A DNA stretch of 64,000 nucleotides, taken from positions 2,046,001 to 2,110,000 of the forward strand of contig NZ_JANADR010000001.1 in the NCBI RefSeq assembly GCF_024199925.1, in the 5' to 3' direction. Below, piece by piece: positions 47,035-56,600 of the stretch (position 1 is its first letter; each line of letters starts with the position of its first letter). The position numbers and the translations under genes were made by a program. The notes under the pieces are model-generated. The model was not told the DNA's origin and made no database searches. It worked only from the letters and a program-made list of their open reading frames with translations. This stretch comes from Bradyrhizobium sp. CCGUVB1N3 (GTDB lineage Bacteria > Pseudomonadota > Alphaproteobacteria > Rhizobiales > Xanthobacteraceae).

Positions 47035-47850
47035 TCAGCCGAGGGCGCCGACCTCGAACACCTCGCCGTCATAGCCGGCCTCGCGGGGGATGCGGAGCTG
47101 GCGACCCGTTTCGGTCTTCGTCATCACCGGCATCACCGTGACGATGGACATGCCGCGGGCATGATCGAGAGCGGACGTCACCGTCGGCTGCTTAGCAAGC
47201 CGGATCAGGTTGCGCGTCGTCGGGAACGGCAGCTTGAACCGGCCACTCTCGCCGCCTTCGACGGCTTCGCGCGGCGACACCCAGATCGAGTCCGTCGACT
47301 CACGCCCGTCATGAGCGCCGAGCTGATCGGGCGGCGCAGCGGCGAGGAAGAACCAGGTGTCGAAGCGCTTTGGCATGCCCTCCGGCGTGATCCAGTGCGC
47401 ATAGGGCACCAGCGCGTCGAGCGCGAGCTGAAGGCTGTTGTCGGAGAGGATGCTGAGGAAGCTGATCTTGTGCTCGTTGAGCGCGACGCGATGAGCGTCC
47501 GCGATCGCACCGGCACGCTTGGCGTCGACCGGCGCGGAGGAGCCCTTCTCCCGCGCCAGCAAGATGCCGCTCTCCTCAAACGTCTCGCGGATCGCCGCGA
47601 TCCTGAAGCCGAGATCGGATTCGGAGAGCCCCTCGCCGCCCGCGTAAAGCGCAGGCCGCGCGATGATCTCCTTGTCGCCGGCATCGACGCTGCCGCCGGG
47701 AAACACCAGCGCACCCGAGTTGAACTCGATCTGATGGTGACGCACCATCATGAAGACTTCAACCTCGGCGCAGCTCTTGCCGTCGACACCCGTGCCGTCG
47801 CGCAGCAGGAGGATCGTCGACGCGGGGCGTGATGCTGATGTCTCGGGCAT
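47035..47850 (-). CDS. NUDIX-family hydrolase
   Basis: A 271-residue protein. The Nudix box is recognisable: VFPGGSVDAGDKEI, then AAIRETFEESGILLARE, giving the G-x5-E and RETFEESGI elements that bind the metal. The C-terminal half is longer than in minimal Nudix enzymes, similar to NUDT19/acyl-CoA-type members that cleave CoA or related diphosphates. Substrate unknown. It ends just upstream of the DapA-family gene (gap 4 bases), so both may be one transcript. Confidence 0.88.
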   Translation of the reverse strand: MPETSASRPASTILLLRDGTGVDGKSCAEVEVFMMVRHHQIEFNSGALVFPGGSVDAGDKEIIARPALYAGGEGLSESDLGFRIAAIRETFEESGILLAREKGSSAPVDAKRAGAIADAHRVALNEHKISFLSILSDNSLQLALDALVPYAHWITPEGMPKRFDTWFFLAAAPPDQLGAHDGRESTDSIWVSPREAVEGGESGRFKLPFPTTRNLIRLAKQPTVTSALDHARGMSIVTVMPVMTKTETGRQLRIPREAGYDGEVFEVGALG

Positions 47851-47854
47851 GCAA

Positions 47855-48808
47855 CTAACCTGCGGCGCTCGATTGCGGCTGGAGATTGGCCCGCTTGTCG
47901 ATGCGGGCCACGCGCGACAGCAGATACTCGACCTCCGCCTTCGCCGCAGGCGTGATCGTCGCGCCGGGCTTGCGCTGCGCGCTGGAGGCGATGATGCCGC
48001 GCTTCTGGAGCACGTATTTGCGCACCGCGAGGCCGGCGCCCGGCTGCTGCTCGTAGCGCATCAGCGGCAGATGGGCGTCGAACAGATCATGCGCGGCATC
48101 GCGCTTGCCTTCCTTGGAGAGGCGCACGACGTCGATCAGGAGCTCGGGGAAGGCATAGCCGGTCATCGCACCGTCGGCGCCGCGCTCCATCTCGAAGTCC
48201 AGGAACATGCCGCCATTGCCGCAGAGGATCGAGAGCGGCCGCAGCGAGCCGTCCCTCTGGAAGTTGCGCAGCGTCGAGATCTTCTCCAGCCCCGGCCAGT
48301 CCTCGTGCTTGAGCATCACGCAGTTCGGATTGTCCATGACGATCTTGCGGATCACTGCGGGGGTGAACACGACGGAGAGCGTCAGCGGATAATCCTGAAG
48401 CACCCACGGCACGTCCGGCCCGATCGCTTCGGCTGCCTGCTTGAAATAGCCGACGATCTGATCGTCAGTGCGCAGGGACGGCGGCGGCGCGATCATCACG
48501 CCGGCGGCACCCGCATCCATCGAGGCACGCGCCAGCGAGCGCATGGTGGCAAAGCCCGGCGCGGAGACGCCGACGATCACCTGCATCTTCTTCGCCCGTT
48601 TGACGAAGCGCACCGCCACCTGCTCGGCCTCGGCGGCATCGAGCTTCGGCGCCTCACCGAGAATGCCGAGCACGGTGACGCCGTCGCAGCCGACCTGCTC
48701 GTAGAAATCGGTCAGGCGGTCGATCGAGCGCTCGTCGATGCGACCGTCATCTTGGAACGGCGTCGGCGCGATCGCGAAGGTGCCCTTGGCTTCGGCGGTG
48801 AGTTTCAT
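47855..48808 (-). CDS. dihydrodipicolinate synthase/N-acetylneuraminate lyase family protein
   Basis: A 317-residue aldolase-fold protein. The Schiff-base lysine is in CVMLKHEDWPGLEK and the catalytic tyrosine is in WVLQDYPLTLSVVF. The start has APTPFQDDGRIDERSIDRLT and LGILGEAPKLDAAEAEQVA, typical of the DapA superfamily. The GILGE loop differs from the GTTGE of true lysine-pathway DapA, so it is probably a pyruvate-dependent lyase of another substrate. It is followed 4 bases later by the NUDIX gene, and a palindromic repeat lies just before its start. Confidence 0.88.
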   Translation of the reverse strand: MKLTAEAKGTFAIAPTPFQDDGRIDERSIDRLTDFYEQVGCDGVTVLGILGEAPKLDAAEAEQVAVRFVKRAKKMQVIVGVSAPGFATMRSLARASMDAGAAGVMIAPPPSLRTDDQIVGYFKQAAEAIGPDVPWVLQDYPLTLSVVFTPAVIRKIVMDNPNCVMLKHEDWPGLEKISTLRNFQRDGSLRPLSILCGNGGMFLDFEMERGADGAMTGYAFPELLIDVVRLSKEGKRDAAHDLFDAHLPLMRYEQQPGAGLAVRKYVLQKRGIIASSAQRKPGATITPAAKAEVEYLLSRVARIDKRANLQPQSSAAG

Positions 48809-48829
48809 AAGTGCTCTATCCTTTCATTC

Positions 48830-48927
48830 GTCATTCCGGGCGGCTCGCAGAGCCGAACCCGGAATCTCGAGGTTCTCAGGTGCGCAATTGCGCACCGTAG
48901 TTCGTGCTTCGCACGCCCCGGAATGAC
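48830..48927. repeat. palindromic intergenic element (family B)
   Basis: The ends are GTCATTCCGGG and CCCCGGAATGAC, inverted copies of each other; GAACCCGGAATCTCGAGGTTC and TGCTTCGCACGCC lie inside. I know this layout from Bradyrhizobium genomes, where it occurs in many copies. It lies between two leftward genes. Confidence 0.65.
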
Positions 48928-48935
48928 AGAAAAGC

Positions 48936-49814
48936 CTAAAACCGCCGCGCCGACTTCTTGATCTCCTCCTCGGAGAAGAAGATCTCCTTGGCGTGATCGG
49001 CGATGTCCTGGGCCTTCCAGCCCGTGTGCGGCGGTTTCCAGCCTTCCATCTCCATCATCCGCATTTCGCGCACGCCGCGGGGCCCGGACACGCCCAGCAC
49101 CTTGCCGGTCTGGTCGCCCGACAAATCGCTGACCATGTATAGCACGGCCGGCGCGATGCCGTCCGGCCCCAGCGCCGCACCGGGGTTCTCCTTATAGCGG
49201 GGCAGGTCTGCGGTCATGCGGGTCAGCGCGCCCGGTGCCAGCGTCCAGATCCGGATGTTGTATTTGCGGCCCTCGATCGCCAGCACGTTGGACAGGCCCC
49301 AGATCCCGCCCTTGGCCGCGCCATAATTGCTCTGGCCGAAATTGCCGATCAGGCCCGAGGTGGAGGACGTGTTGACGATGACGCCGCCGCCATTTTCCCG
49401 CATCCAGCGAAACACCGGCAACGTGCAACAGAAGGTGCCCTTCAGATGCACCTTGATCACCTTGTCCCAGTCGGCTTCTGCGGCCTTGGCAAAAGTCTGG
49501 TCGCGCAAGATGCCGGCATTGTTGACGAGGATATCGGCGCGGCCAAAGTGCTTGATGGCGTCGTCGAACACGGACTGGCCGCCCTCCATGGTGGAGATAT
49601 CAGCGCCGTTGGCGACGGCGCGGCCGCCTTCGGCCTTGATCGCGTCGACCACCTGCTGCGCCATCGAAGTGTCGGCACCGGAACCGTCGCGGGGACCGCC
49701 GAGGTCGTTGACGACGACCGCCGCCCCTTCCCGCGCGAACAGTCTTGCGTAGGCCTCACCGAGCCCGCCGCCCGCGCCGGTGATCAGCGCAACCTTGCCG
49801 TCGAGTAGTCCCAT
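48936..49814 (-). CDS. SDR-family 3-hydroxyacyl-CoA dehydrogenase (MFE-2/HSD17B4 type)
   Basis: A 292-residue SDR. The cofactor motif is ALITGAGGGLGEAYARLFAR, then VNDLGGPRDGSGAD, NNAGIL, the serine of VNTSSTSGLIG and YGAAKGGI (Tyr, Lys). The insert DLGG-RDG and the extra C-terminal tail place it in the group of peroxisomal multifunctional enzyme type 2, which oxidises (R)-3-hydroxyacyl-CoA. The next leftward-cluster gene upstream is a MaoC hydratase, also an MFE-2 domain, here encoded separately. A palindromic repeat separates the two. Confidence 0.88.
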   Translation of the reverse strand: MGLLDGKVALITGAGGGLGEAYARLFAREGAAVVVNDLGGPRDGSGADTSMAQQVVDAIKAEGGRAVANGADISTMEGGQSVFDDAIKHFGRADILVNNAGILRDQTFAKAAEADWDKVIKVHLKGTFCCTLPVFRWMRENGGGVIVNTSSTSGLIGNFGQSNYGAAKGGIWGLSNVLAIEGRKYNIRIWTLAPGALTRMTADLPRYKENPGAALGPDGIAPAVLYMVSDLSGDQTGKVLGVSGPRGVREMRMMEMEGWKPPHTGWKAQDIADHAKEIFFSEEEIKKSARRF

Positions 49815-49837
49815 GGTGGCTTCTCCCTGTTCTTGTT

Positions 49838-49971
49838 CTCTCGTGTCCCGGACGCGATGCAGCGTGAAACGCTGCGTCGCGGAACCGGGACCCAGTTTTC
49901 GCGAACCCTCTGGGCCCCGGCTCTGCAGCGCACCGCTGAAGAAGCGCTGCGCTGCGTCCGGGGCACGAGAG
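49838..49971. repeat. palindromic intergenic element (family C, copy 1)
   Basis: Bounded by CTCTCGTGTCCCGGACGCG and GCGTCCGGGGCACGAGAG, nearly perfect inverted ends, with GGGCCCCGGCTCTGCAGCGC near the right side. A second, longer copy is at 52704-52870 in the same acyl-CoA cluster, in the same orientation. It fills the gap between the SDR and MaoC genes. Confidence 0.75.
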
Positions 49972-50838
49972 CTAACCCAGCACCGTCTTGCCGTTCTTGA
50001 TCACGGTGACGCCGCGCGATTTCACCTTGGCTTCGAACGAGATCACATTGCCGTCCTTCCACATGTCCATGGTCACGATCTCGCCAGGATAGACGGGCGA
50101 TGAGAACCGCGCGATGTGCTGGCGGAAGGCACTTGGATCGTAGTCGGCATAAGTCTGGAGCACGGCGCGACAAGTGATGCCGTAGGTGCACATGCCGTGC
50201 AGGATCGGGCGCGGGAAGCCGGCCTTCTTGGCGAACTCGGGATCGCTGTGCAGCGGGTTGCGGTCGCCGCAGAGGCGATAGACCAGCGCCTGGTCGGGGC
50301 GCGTGGAGATGTCGACTGTTCTATCCGGCGCGCGCGACGGGATCTTGTGCGGATCAGGCTGCGTCAGGTTCGGCCCGCCAAAGCCGCCGTCGCCGCGGGC
50401 AAAGCGCGAGGCGACGAGGGTCGCGAGCTTCTCCCCCTTCTCGTTCTTCAGCACGGTCTGGTGGCTGATCACCACGCCCTTGTCCTTGTCCTTGCCCTTG
50501 TCGTAGACTTCGAGCACCGAGGAGTCGGCGGTGATGTGAGCCGCGGCCGGCAATGGCTGGTGGAAGGTGATGTCGCGCTCACCGTCGACCACCATGACGC
50601 GGTTGAGATTCATCTCGCCTGGCCCCGAACCCCAGGCCGCGACGGAGGCAAAGGTCGGCACCACCTTGAGCGGCCGCGGCGTCAGTGTGCCCTCGTTGAC
50701 GAAGGCGAGCTCGTTCTCGTCCATGGGATCGGCGCCGAGCCCGATGCCATAGGCGTAGAGCATCACCTCGCGGTCGCTGTAGGCGTATTTCTGGCCGAGG
50801 TTTTTGAGGTTCTTCAGCTCTTCGTATCTGGCGGACAT
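49972..50838 (-). CDS. MaoC-family (R)-enoyl-CoA hydratase
   Basis: A 288-residue double-hotdog hydratase. The catalytic hydratase-2 motif is YRLCGDRNPLHSDPEFAKKA, with the Asp and His, then GFPRPILHGMCTYGI. The N-terminal hotdog half (YSDREVMLYAYGIGLGADP) corresponds to the noncatalytic half of peroxisomal hydratase 2. It would add water to trans-2-enoyl-CoA for the neighbouring SDR. The ATG at 50838 is chosen because MSARYEEL starts the family sequence; upstream lies a repeat. Confidence 0.9.
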   Translation of the reverse strand: MSARYEELKNLKNLGQKYAYSDREVMLYAYGIGLGADPMDENELAFVNEGTLTPRPLKVVPTFASVAAWGSGPGEMNLNRVMVVDGERDITFHQPLPAAAHITADSSVLEVYDKGKDKDKGVVISHQTVLKNEKGEKLATLVASRFARGDGGFGGPNLTQPDPHKIPSRAPDRTVDISTRPDQALVYRLCGDRNPLHSDPEFAKKAGFPRPILHGMCTYGITCRAVLQTYADYDPSAFRQHIARFSSPVYPGEIVTMDMWKDGNVISFEAKVKSRGVTVIKNGKTVLG

Positions 50839-50888
50839 GTTTTTCGGTTTCCTCCCCGGATAGTTCAGCGCCGCTGCCAGTTGAAGTG

Positions 50889-51033
50889 CCCTCTCCCCTT
50901 GTGGGAGAGGGCAGCGAGGACGGTGCGGCAAATTCGTTTGGGTGAGAGGTTGCTTCCGCGTTGAGTAATCTCTCTATGGAGAGAACCCCTCATCCAGCGC
51001 TTCGCGCCACCTTCTCCCACAAGGGGAGAAGGG
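50889..51033. repeat. palindromic intergenic element (family D, copy 1)
   Basis: Inverted ends CCCTCTCCCCTTGTGGGAGAG and CCTTCTCCCACAAGGGGAGAAG, with GGGTGAGAGG, CCTCATCCAGCGCTTCGCGCC and TTGCTTCCGCG in the middle. The same family is at 58660-58802. It fills the gap between the MaoC and DUF35 genes. Confidence 0.7.
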
Positions 51034-51039
51034 AAGAAG

Positions 51040-51429
51040 TTAGACCGGCGTGAAGAACGGCAATGGTGCGCCGTCGGTGGACTTCCACACCACCTTCACC
51101 TTCTGGCCGATCTTCAGCGTCGTGAGATCGCAATCGACGAAGTTGGTCTGGAGCGAGGGACCTTCCTTCAGCGTGACGTAGCCGATCGCATACGGTCCCG
51201 TCGGCGACTTCCGCATCAGGCTGTAGGTATAGATGGTGCCCTCGCCCGAAGACTCCTCCCACACCGTCTTGTCGGAGAAGCAGAACGGACAGATCGCCCG
51301 CGGGAAGTAGTGGGCTTCGCCGCAAGACGTGCAGCGCTTGATCATGAACTTGCCTTGGCGAGCCGCTTCCCAGAACGGCGCGGTCTCGGGGTTGGTCATC
51401 GGGGCCAGATATTTTTTTGTCTCGCTCAT
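51040..51429 (-). CDS. DUF35 OB-fold/zinc-ribbon protein
   Basis: A 129-residue protein with an N-terminal rubredoxin-like zinc ribbon (KRCTSCGEAHYFPRAICPFC: two C-x2-C knuckles) followed by an OB-fold (GEGTIYTYSLMRKSPTGPYA, VDCDLTTLKIGQKVKVVW). DUF35 proteins form complexes with thiolase-fold enzymes, for example in steroid side-chain retro-aldolases and in HMG-CoA synthase systems, where they help bind acyl-CoA. Its start shares a base with the stop of the thiolase-like gene (TGATG), so the pair is coupled. Confidence 0.9.
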   Translation of the reverse strand: MSETKKYLAPMTNPETAPFWEAARQGKFMIKRCTSCGEAHYFPRAICPFCFSDKTVWEESSGEGTIYTYSLMRKSPTGPYAIGYVTLKEGPSLQTNFVDCDLTTLKIGQKVKVVWKSTDGAPLPFFTPV

Positions 51430-52585
51430 CACACACGCTCCAGAATGGCCGTCGAGGCAGCATGACGCACGCCCAGGAGTCCGCCGGTGCCGTGGGCGAT
51501 GGCGAGATCGCAATTCGGAACCTGCACCTTCGGATGCGCTTGCCCGCGCAACTGCCGGACAGCCTCGATGATCTTCGTCATGCCGCCGCGATTGACGGGA
51601 TGATTGCTGCAGAGGCCGCCGCCATCGGTGTTGAACGGCAGCTTGCCGACGCCCGAGATCAGATTGCCGTCGGCGACGAATTTTCCGCCTTCGCCCTTCT
51701 TGCAGAAGCCGAGGTCCTCGAGCTGCATCAAGACGGTGATGGTGAAGCTGTCATAGATCGAAGCGTACTTGATGTCCTTTGGCGTGATGCCCGCTTCGTC
51801 GAAGGCGCGCGGACCGGACCAGATTCCGGCGGAGTAAGTGAGGTCGAGATCCTTGCCGCCGCGCGGGCCCTTCATCGCTTCGCCATGGCCGATCAGTCTG
51901 ACCTGCGGCTTCTTCAGGCTCTTGGCAATCTCCGGCGTCGTCACGATCAGCGCGCCGCCGCCGTCGGAGACCACGCAGCAATCCATGCGATGCAGGGGAT
52001 CGGAGATCATTGGCGAGTTCAGCACGTCCTCGACGGTGACGACGTCCTTCAGCATCGCATGCGGATTGTATTGCGCGTGATGGGAGGCTGCGACCTTGAT
52101 CCAGGCGAGCTGCTCGGGGTGGTGCCATAGTCGTGCATGTGGCGCATGGCACACATGCCGTAGGCATTGTGGGTGGTCGCGCCGTACGCGGACTCGAAAT
52201 CAAGTTCGGCACCGGCCGCGCGCGGCGGCATCACCCCCGTGCGTGGCTTGCCCGCGAGCGTGATCAGCGCGATCGAGCATTTTCCCGCGGCGATCGCTTC
52301 TGCCGCATGGCCGAGATGGATGATGTAGGAACAGCCGCCAGTCTCGGTGGAATCGACGTGGCGCAGCTTCTTGGTGTTCAGGCCGAGATAATCGACCATC
52401 GGCCAGGCGCCGCCCGGCGCATCGCCCGCGCAGAAATAGCCGTCGACGTCGTCCTTGCTGAGCCCGGCATCCTCGATTGCGCCCTTGGCGACCTCGGCGT
52501 GGAGCTGCGCGGTTGATTTGTCCGGCGCATGCCGGGTCGGGTGCTCAAAAATCCCGGCAATGTAGGCCTTGCCCTTGATGGTCAA
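51429..52585 (-). pseudogene. thiolase-fold (SCP-x/Ltp type) protein, frameshifted by one base
   Basis: Two overlapping open frames cover this gene. The first runs from TTG at 52585 (LTIKGKAYIAGIFEHPTRHA) to MRHMHDYGTTP; the second continues EQLAWIKVAASHHAQYNPHA to the end, with DGGGLCSNHPVNRGGMTKI and AIAHGTGG. Adding one C to the coding-strand run CCCC (GGGG at 52116-52119) joins them into a 385-residue protein. Where classical thiolases carry the nucleophilic Cys, this one has DSTETGGCSY, so Thr seems to replace it, as in Ltp aldolases. GGAG lies before the TTG start. A sequencing error is as likely as real loss. Confidence 0.78.
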
Positions 52586-52703
52586 AACTCTGGTCTCCGC
52601 TGGCGTTTCTTCTTGCTCCGTTTTTCTGACGCGCTGCGGCGGCCTTGGCAAGCGCGGAAATATTCCGCCGCGCGAGAGGGTAGCGGGTTGGCGCAAGCGC
52701 ACA

Positions 52704-52870
52704 CTCTCGTGTCCCGGACGCGCTGCAACGCGCCAGCGTTGCTGCGTAGAGCCGGGACCCACGCCGCTGCGCAGATCATTGCAATATGGGCCCCGGCTCT
52801 GCAGCGCACCGCTTCTGGACGATGCTTCGCATCGCCAGGGAAGCGCTGCGCTGCGTCCGGGGCACGAGAG
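52704..52870. repeat. palindromic intergenic element (family C, copy 2)
   Basis: Starts CTCTCGTGTCCCGGACGCG and ends GCGTCCGGGGCACGAGAG, like the copy at 49838-49971, but is 33 bases longer inside. The two copies share GGGCCCCGGCTCTGCAGCGC and the flanking CGCACCGCT. Confidence 0.75.
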
Positions 52871-52876
52871 TTTCGA

Positions 52877-52907
52877 TCGGGCAAAACCGTAAAGGTGATT
52901 TGCCCGA
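52877..52907. repeat. small inverted repeat
   Basis: TCGGGCAAA (52877-52885) and TTTGCCCGA (52899-52907) are perfect inverted arms around 13 bases, directly after the family C element. They may be a separate short element or a terminator for transcripts entering from the left. Confidence 0.5.
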
Positions 52908-53055
52908 CGACACAAGCGATTTCTCTTTTATCGAACTCAAACCCATTTTGTCGAAATCAACCCCATGCAAAGTAGCGGTGGTGTGTGTTGCCCGTTGGGC
53001 GGCACAACGAATAGTACCCTTCCCGGTTGAACCAGCTCGCGCGCGGCGGCCACAA

Positions 53056-53541
53056 ATGGCACCGGCCGGGCGCCATCACCGCGCGAGGGAGACTGCACTG
53101 ACCAAGACTTCGATCGGCGTGTCCTGCGTCGGCCTGATCCTGCTGTTGGCCTCACCTGGCCAGGCGATCGCCGAGGACGTTCGCGTGAAGGCCTGCTTCG
53201 ATCGCGGGTCGAACGCCGAGCAGCGCGAGTGTCTGCACGATCTCTATCGCGCAGCGCAAGCCGAACTCGAAAAGACCTATCGTCAAAGAATCGACCAAGC
53301 GACCGCTCTTGAAGCAGACGCGCGAGCAAGAGGCACGTGGCCTCCTCCCCTTCAAGGCCCGAGCTGGGCGGAACGGATTGCCTCGAGCCAGAAGGCTTGG
53401 GACGGCTACCGCGAGGCCGAGTGCTGGGGCGTGATCGGGCAGCCCGGCGGCTCGGGACGACTGGGCTGGGCGTATGGATGTCTTGCCGAGAAGACGTTCG
53501 AACGGATCGACGAGCTGAAGGTGCCGTTCGATCAGCGGTAG
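53056..53541 (+). CDS. secreted LprI-like (DUF1311) protein
   Basis: A protein with a signal peptide (TKTSIGVSCVGLILLLASPG, cleaved near AIAED) and a DUF1311/LprI-type mature part: VKACFDRGSNAEQRECLHDL, YRAAQAELEKTYRQRID, and SSQKAWDGYREAECWGV, with the four cysteines and the W-x2-YR-x-AEC pattern of that family. LprI of Mycobacterium is a lysozyme inhibitor; in other bacteria the role is unknown. The start is unclear. ATG at 53056 gives 161 residues with an odd basic lead; a CTG at 53098 directly before TKTS has GGGAG upstream and gives the textbook signal peptide. Confidence 0.75.
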   Translation: MAPAGRHHRARETALTKTSIGVSCVGLILLLASPGQAIAEDVRVKACFDRGSNAEQRECLHDLYRAAQAELEKTYRQRIDQATALEADARARGTWPPPLQGPSWAERIASSQKAWDGYREAECWGVIGQPGGSGRLGWAYGCLAEKTFERIDELKVPFDQR

Positions 53542-53555
53542 CGAAAAGCAGGATT

Positions 53556-53652
53556 CCGTAGGGTGGGCGAAGGCGGAAGCGTGCCCACCTCTTCTGCCGA
53601 GGTGTTGGAGAGATGCTGGGCACGGCGCTTTGCGCCTTTGCCCACCCTACGG
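53556..53652. repeat. palindromic intergenic element (family E)
   Basis: Inverted ends CCGTAGGGTGGGC and GCCCACCCTACGG, with GCGAAGGCGGAAGCGTGCCCACC on the left and GGGCACGGCGCTTTGCGCC on the right. It lies between the LprI-like gene and the indolepyruvate oxidoreductase gene, which face each other. Confidence 0.7.
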
Positions 53653-53678
53653 CAGATGCGTTTTGGGGTGCGACCGCC

Positions 53679-56600
53679 CTACTCCGCCGCGATCTGCCTT
53701 GGTGCCGGTGGCGGGCTCGCAAGATCAGCGGCGAGCTGGGCGTAGCGGGCTTTGGCGGCCTGCACTGCCTTGTCCTTCACGGGGCCGTAGCCGCGGATGC
53801 GGTCGGGGAGCGACAACAGCTCCACTGCGGTGTCGTGCGTGACGGGCGACAACAGGCCGAGCACGGTGGCGACGTCCTTCTCGTAGCCGCGGATCAGGTC
53901 GCGCTCGAGCTTGCGGTCGGCCGAGTAGCCAAAAATGTCCAGCGGGGTACCGCGCAGGAAGCGGAATTTGGCCAGCCAGCGGAACACGCCGAGCATCCAC
54001 GGGCCGAAGGCGCGCTTCTTCGGGCGGCCCTGTGCATCGACGCCTTTCGCCAGAATGGGCGGGGCAAGATTGAAGCTGAACTTGAAGTCGCCTTCGAACT
54101 GGTCGCGAAGCTGCTGCTCGAACTGGCCGTCAGTGAAGAGCCGCGCGACCTCGTATTCGTCCTTGTAGGCGAGCAGCTTGGCGTAGTTGATCGCCACCGC
54201 GCGCGGCAGCGCATCACTATGGCCGCCCTTCACCGCGGCGTCGCGGACCTGGTCGACCAGCTTGCGATAGCGCTTTGCGAGGCGGCCGTTCTGGTAGGCG
54301 GTAAGATGCTTGGCGCGATGCTCGATGATCTCGTCCAGCGTCATCGCCTCCAGACTCTTCGGCGCGACCACCTCGTCCTGCCCCTTCAGCATGTCGGCGA
54401 GCCGCTTCGGGTCCGCGACCGCAAGCCGGCCGAGGCGGAAGGCTTCCTTGTTCATCTTGATCGCGACGCCGTTGACCTCGATCGCCTGCTCGATCGCCTC
54501 GGCGCCGACCGGCAGCAGCCCCTTCTGATAGGCGTAGCCCATCATCATCATGTTGGTGGCGATGGCATCGCCAAGAAGCTGTTCCGCGGGCTTGGTGAAG
54601 TCGAAGAAAGTGGAGTCCTTGTGCAGCGCCGTCTCCAGCACCGCGTTCAGCTTGCGGGTCTGGAAGTTGAAGTCGCGGTTGAGGATGAAGTCGGCGGTGG
54701 GAATGACGTGGCTGTTGATGATGCCGCGGGTGCGGCTGGAGTCACAGAGCGAGATCGTGTCCTTGGCGACCGCGACGACCTCGTCGGCTGCGAGCACGAG
54801 ATCGGCCGTGCCGGTGACGATGCGCGAGCACGTCACCTCGGCCGGATGATCCGACAGGCGGACGTGGCTCAGCACCGCCCCGCCCTTTTGCGCGAGGCCG
54901 GACATGTCGAGGATCATCGAGGCCTTGCCCTCGATATGGGCGGCCATGCCGAGCAGCGCGCCGATGGTCAGGACACCAGTGCCGCCAACGCCGCCGACGG
55001 CGATGTTGTAGGGCTTGTCCAGGGCCGGGCGCGAGGTGGGCTCCGGCAGCTCACCGATATCAGCAAGCTCCGCCGGTGCGCGATGGCGCGGCGCGCCGCC
55101 GTCGATGGTGACGAAGGACGGGCAGAAGCCTTTGAGGCAGGAATAGTCCTTGTTGCAGGAGGACTGGTTGATGGTGCGCTTGCGGCCGAACTCGGTTTCC
55201 AGCGGCTCGACCGAGATGCAGTTCGACTGCACCGAGCAGTCGCCGCAGCCCTCGCAGACCGCCGGGTTGATCATCACGCGGCGTGGCGGATCCTCCATCA
55301 GGCCACGCTTGCGGCGGCGGCGCTTTTCGGCGGCGCAGGTCTGGACGAAGACGATCGCGGATGTGCCCTTGTATTCCCGGCACATCTTCATGACGTTCTC
55401 GAGCTCGTCGCGATGATACTTCTTCACGCCGGGCGCGATGGTGTTGGCCGGATAGGCGTCGGGATTTTCGGAGACCAGGTAGATCTCGCTGATGCCCTCG
55501 GCGTGAAGCTGGGCCATGATCTTCTGCGGCGAGAGATCGCCGTCATGGCGCTGGCCACCGGTCATGGCGACGGCGTCGTTGTAGAGAATCTTGTAGGTGA
55601 TGTTGGCCTTGGAGGCGATCGCCTGGCGGATGGCGAGAATTCCCGAGTGGAAATAGGTGCCGTCGCCGAGGTTCGCAAAAATGTGGTTCTCGTTGGTGAA
55701 GGGCGCGATGCCGACCCACGGCACGCCCTCGCCGCCCATATGCGTGAACGTCTCGGTCGAGCGGTCCATCCACAGCGCCATGAAATGGCAGCCGATGCCG
55801 GCAAGCGCGCGGCTGCCTTCGGGGACCTTCGTGGATGTGTTGTGGGGACAGCCGGAGCAGAAATAAGGGGTTCGGGAAACGGGCGCGGTGGCCTGCATCT
55901 GGGTCGCCTGGCGGCCGTTGAACCAGTCGGCCTTGGCGCGGAGCATTTCCGCAATCTCAGGGTTGAGATTAAGTCGAAGGAGCCGTTCGGTGATCGAGCT
56001 TGCAAGCGAGGCGACACTGAGCTCGGCGGCGAAGGTGAGGAAGCGCTTGTCGTGGTCGTCCATCTTGCCGACGATGCGTGGGCGGACGTCGTCGCGCCAA
56101 TTGAACAGCTCCTGCTTGACCTGGTTCTCGACGATCTCGCGGCGTTCCTCGACGATGAAGATTTCCTCGAGACCGACGGCAAACTGCCTTACGCCCTCCG
56201 GCTCCAGCGGCCAGGGCATGCCGATCTTGTAGAGGCGAAGGCCGATCTTGGCGGCGACCTCCTCGGTGACCCCTAACTCGCGCAGCGCCTGGCGCACGTC
56301 CTCGTAGCTCTTGCCCGACGCCATGATGCCGTAGCGGGCGTTCGGGCTATCCATCGTGACGCGGTTGACCTTGTTGGCGCGCGCAAAGGCGATCGCCGCA
56401 TAGCCCTTGTAGTCCTGGAGGCGCCGGTCCTGCTCGAAGCGATCGTCGGGCCAGCGCAGATTGAGGCCTCCGGGCGGCAGCTCGAAGTCTGAGGGAATGA
56501 TGAAGGGCTTCATCTCGTCGGTGAGATCGATCTCGGCGGTGGTCTCCACCGTCTCGGTGATCACCTTCATGCCGACCCAGCAGCCCGAGTAGCGCGACAT

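Larger units (their letters stand above)
52586..53055. other. 470-base stretch with no gene
   Basis: This gap holds the family C element (52704-52870) and a small inverted repeat. Outside those I see no coding sequence with a ribosome site. A region at 52905-53050 (polypyrimidine, then TGCCCGTTGGGC) probably carries the promoter of the LprI-like gene. Confidence 0.55.

Noticed and set aside
53556..53652. insertion sequence near the LprI-like gene
   Set aside because: It has inverted ends but is under 100 bases and encodes no transposase; it fits a small palindromic repeat family.
53613..56276. 887-residue open frame on the plus strand
   Set aside because: It lies opposite the indolepyruvate oxidoreductase gene, is rich in Arg, Val and His from codon shadow, and has no family motif or ribosome site. 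High-GC genes often leave such open antisense frames.
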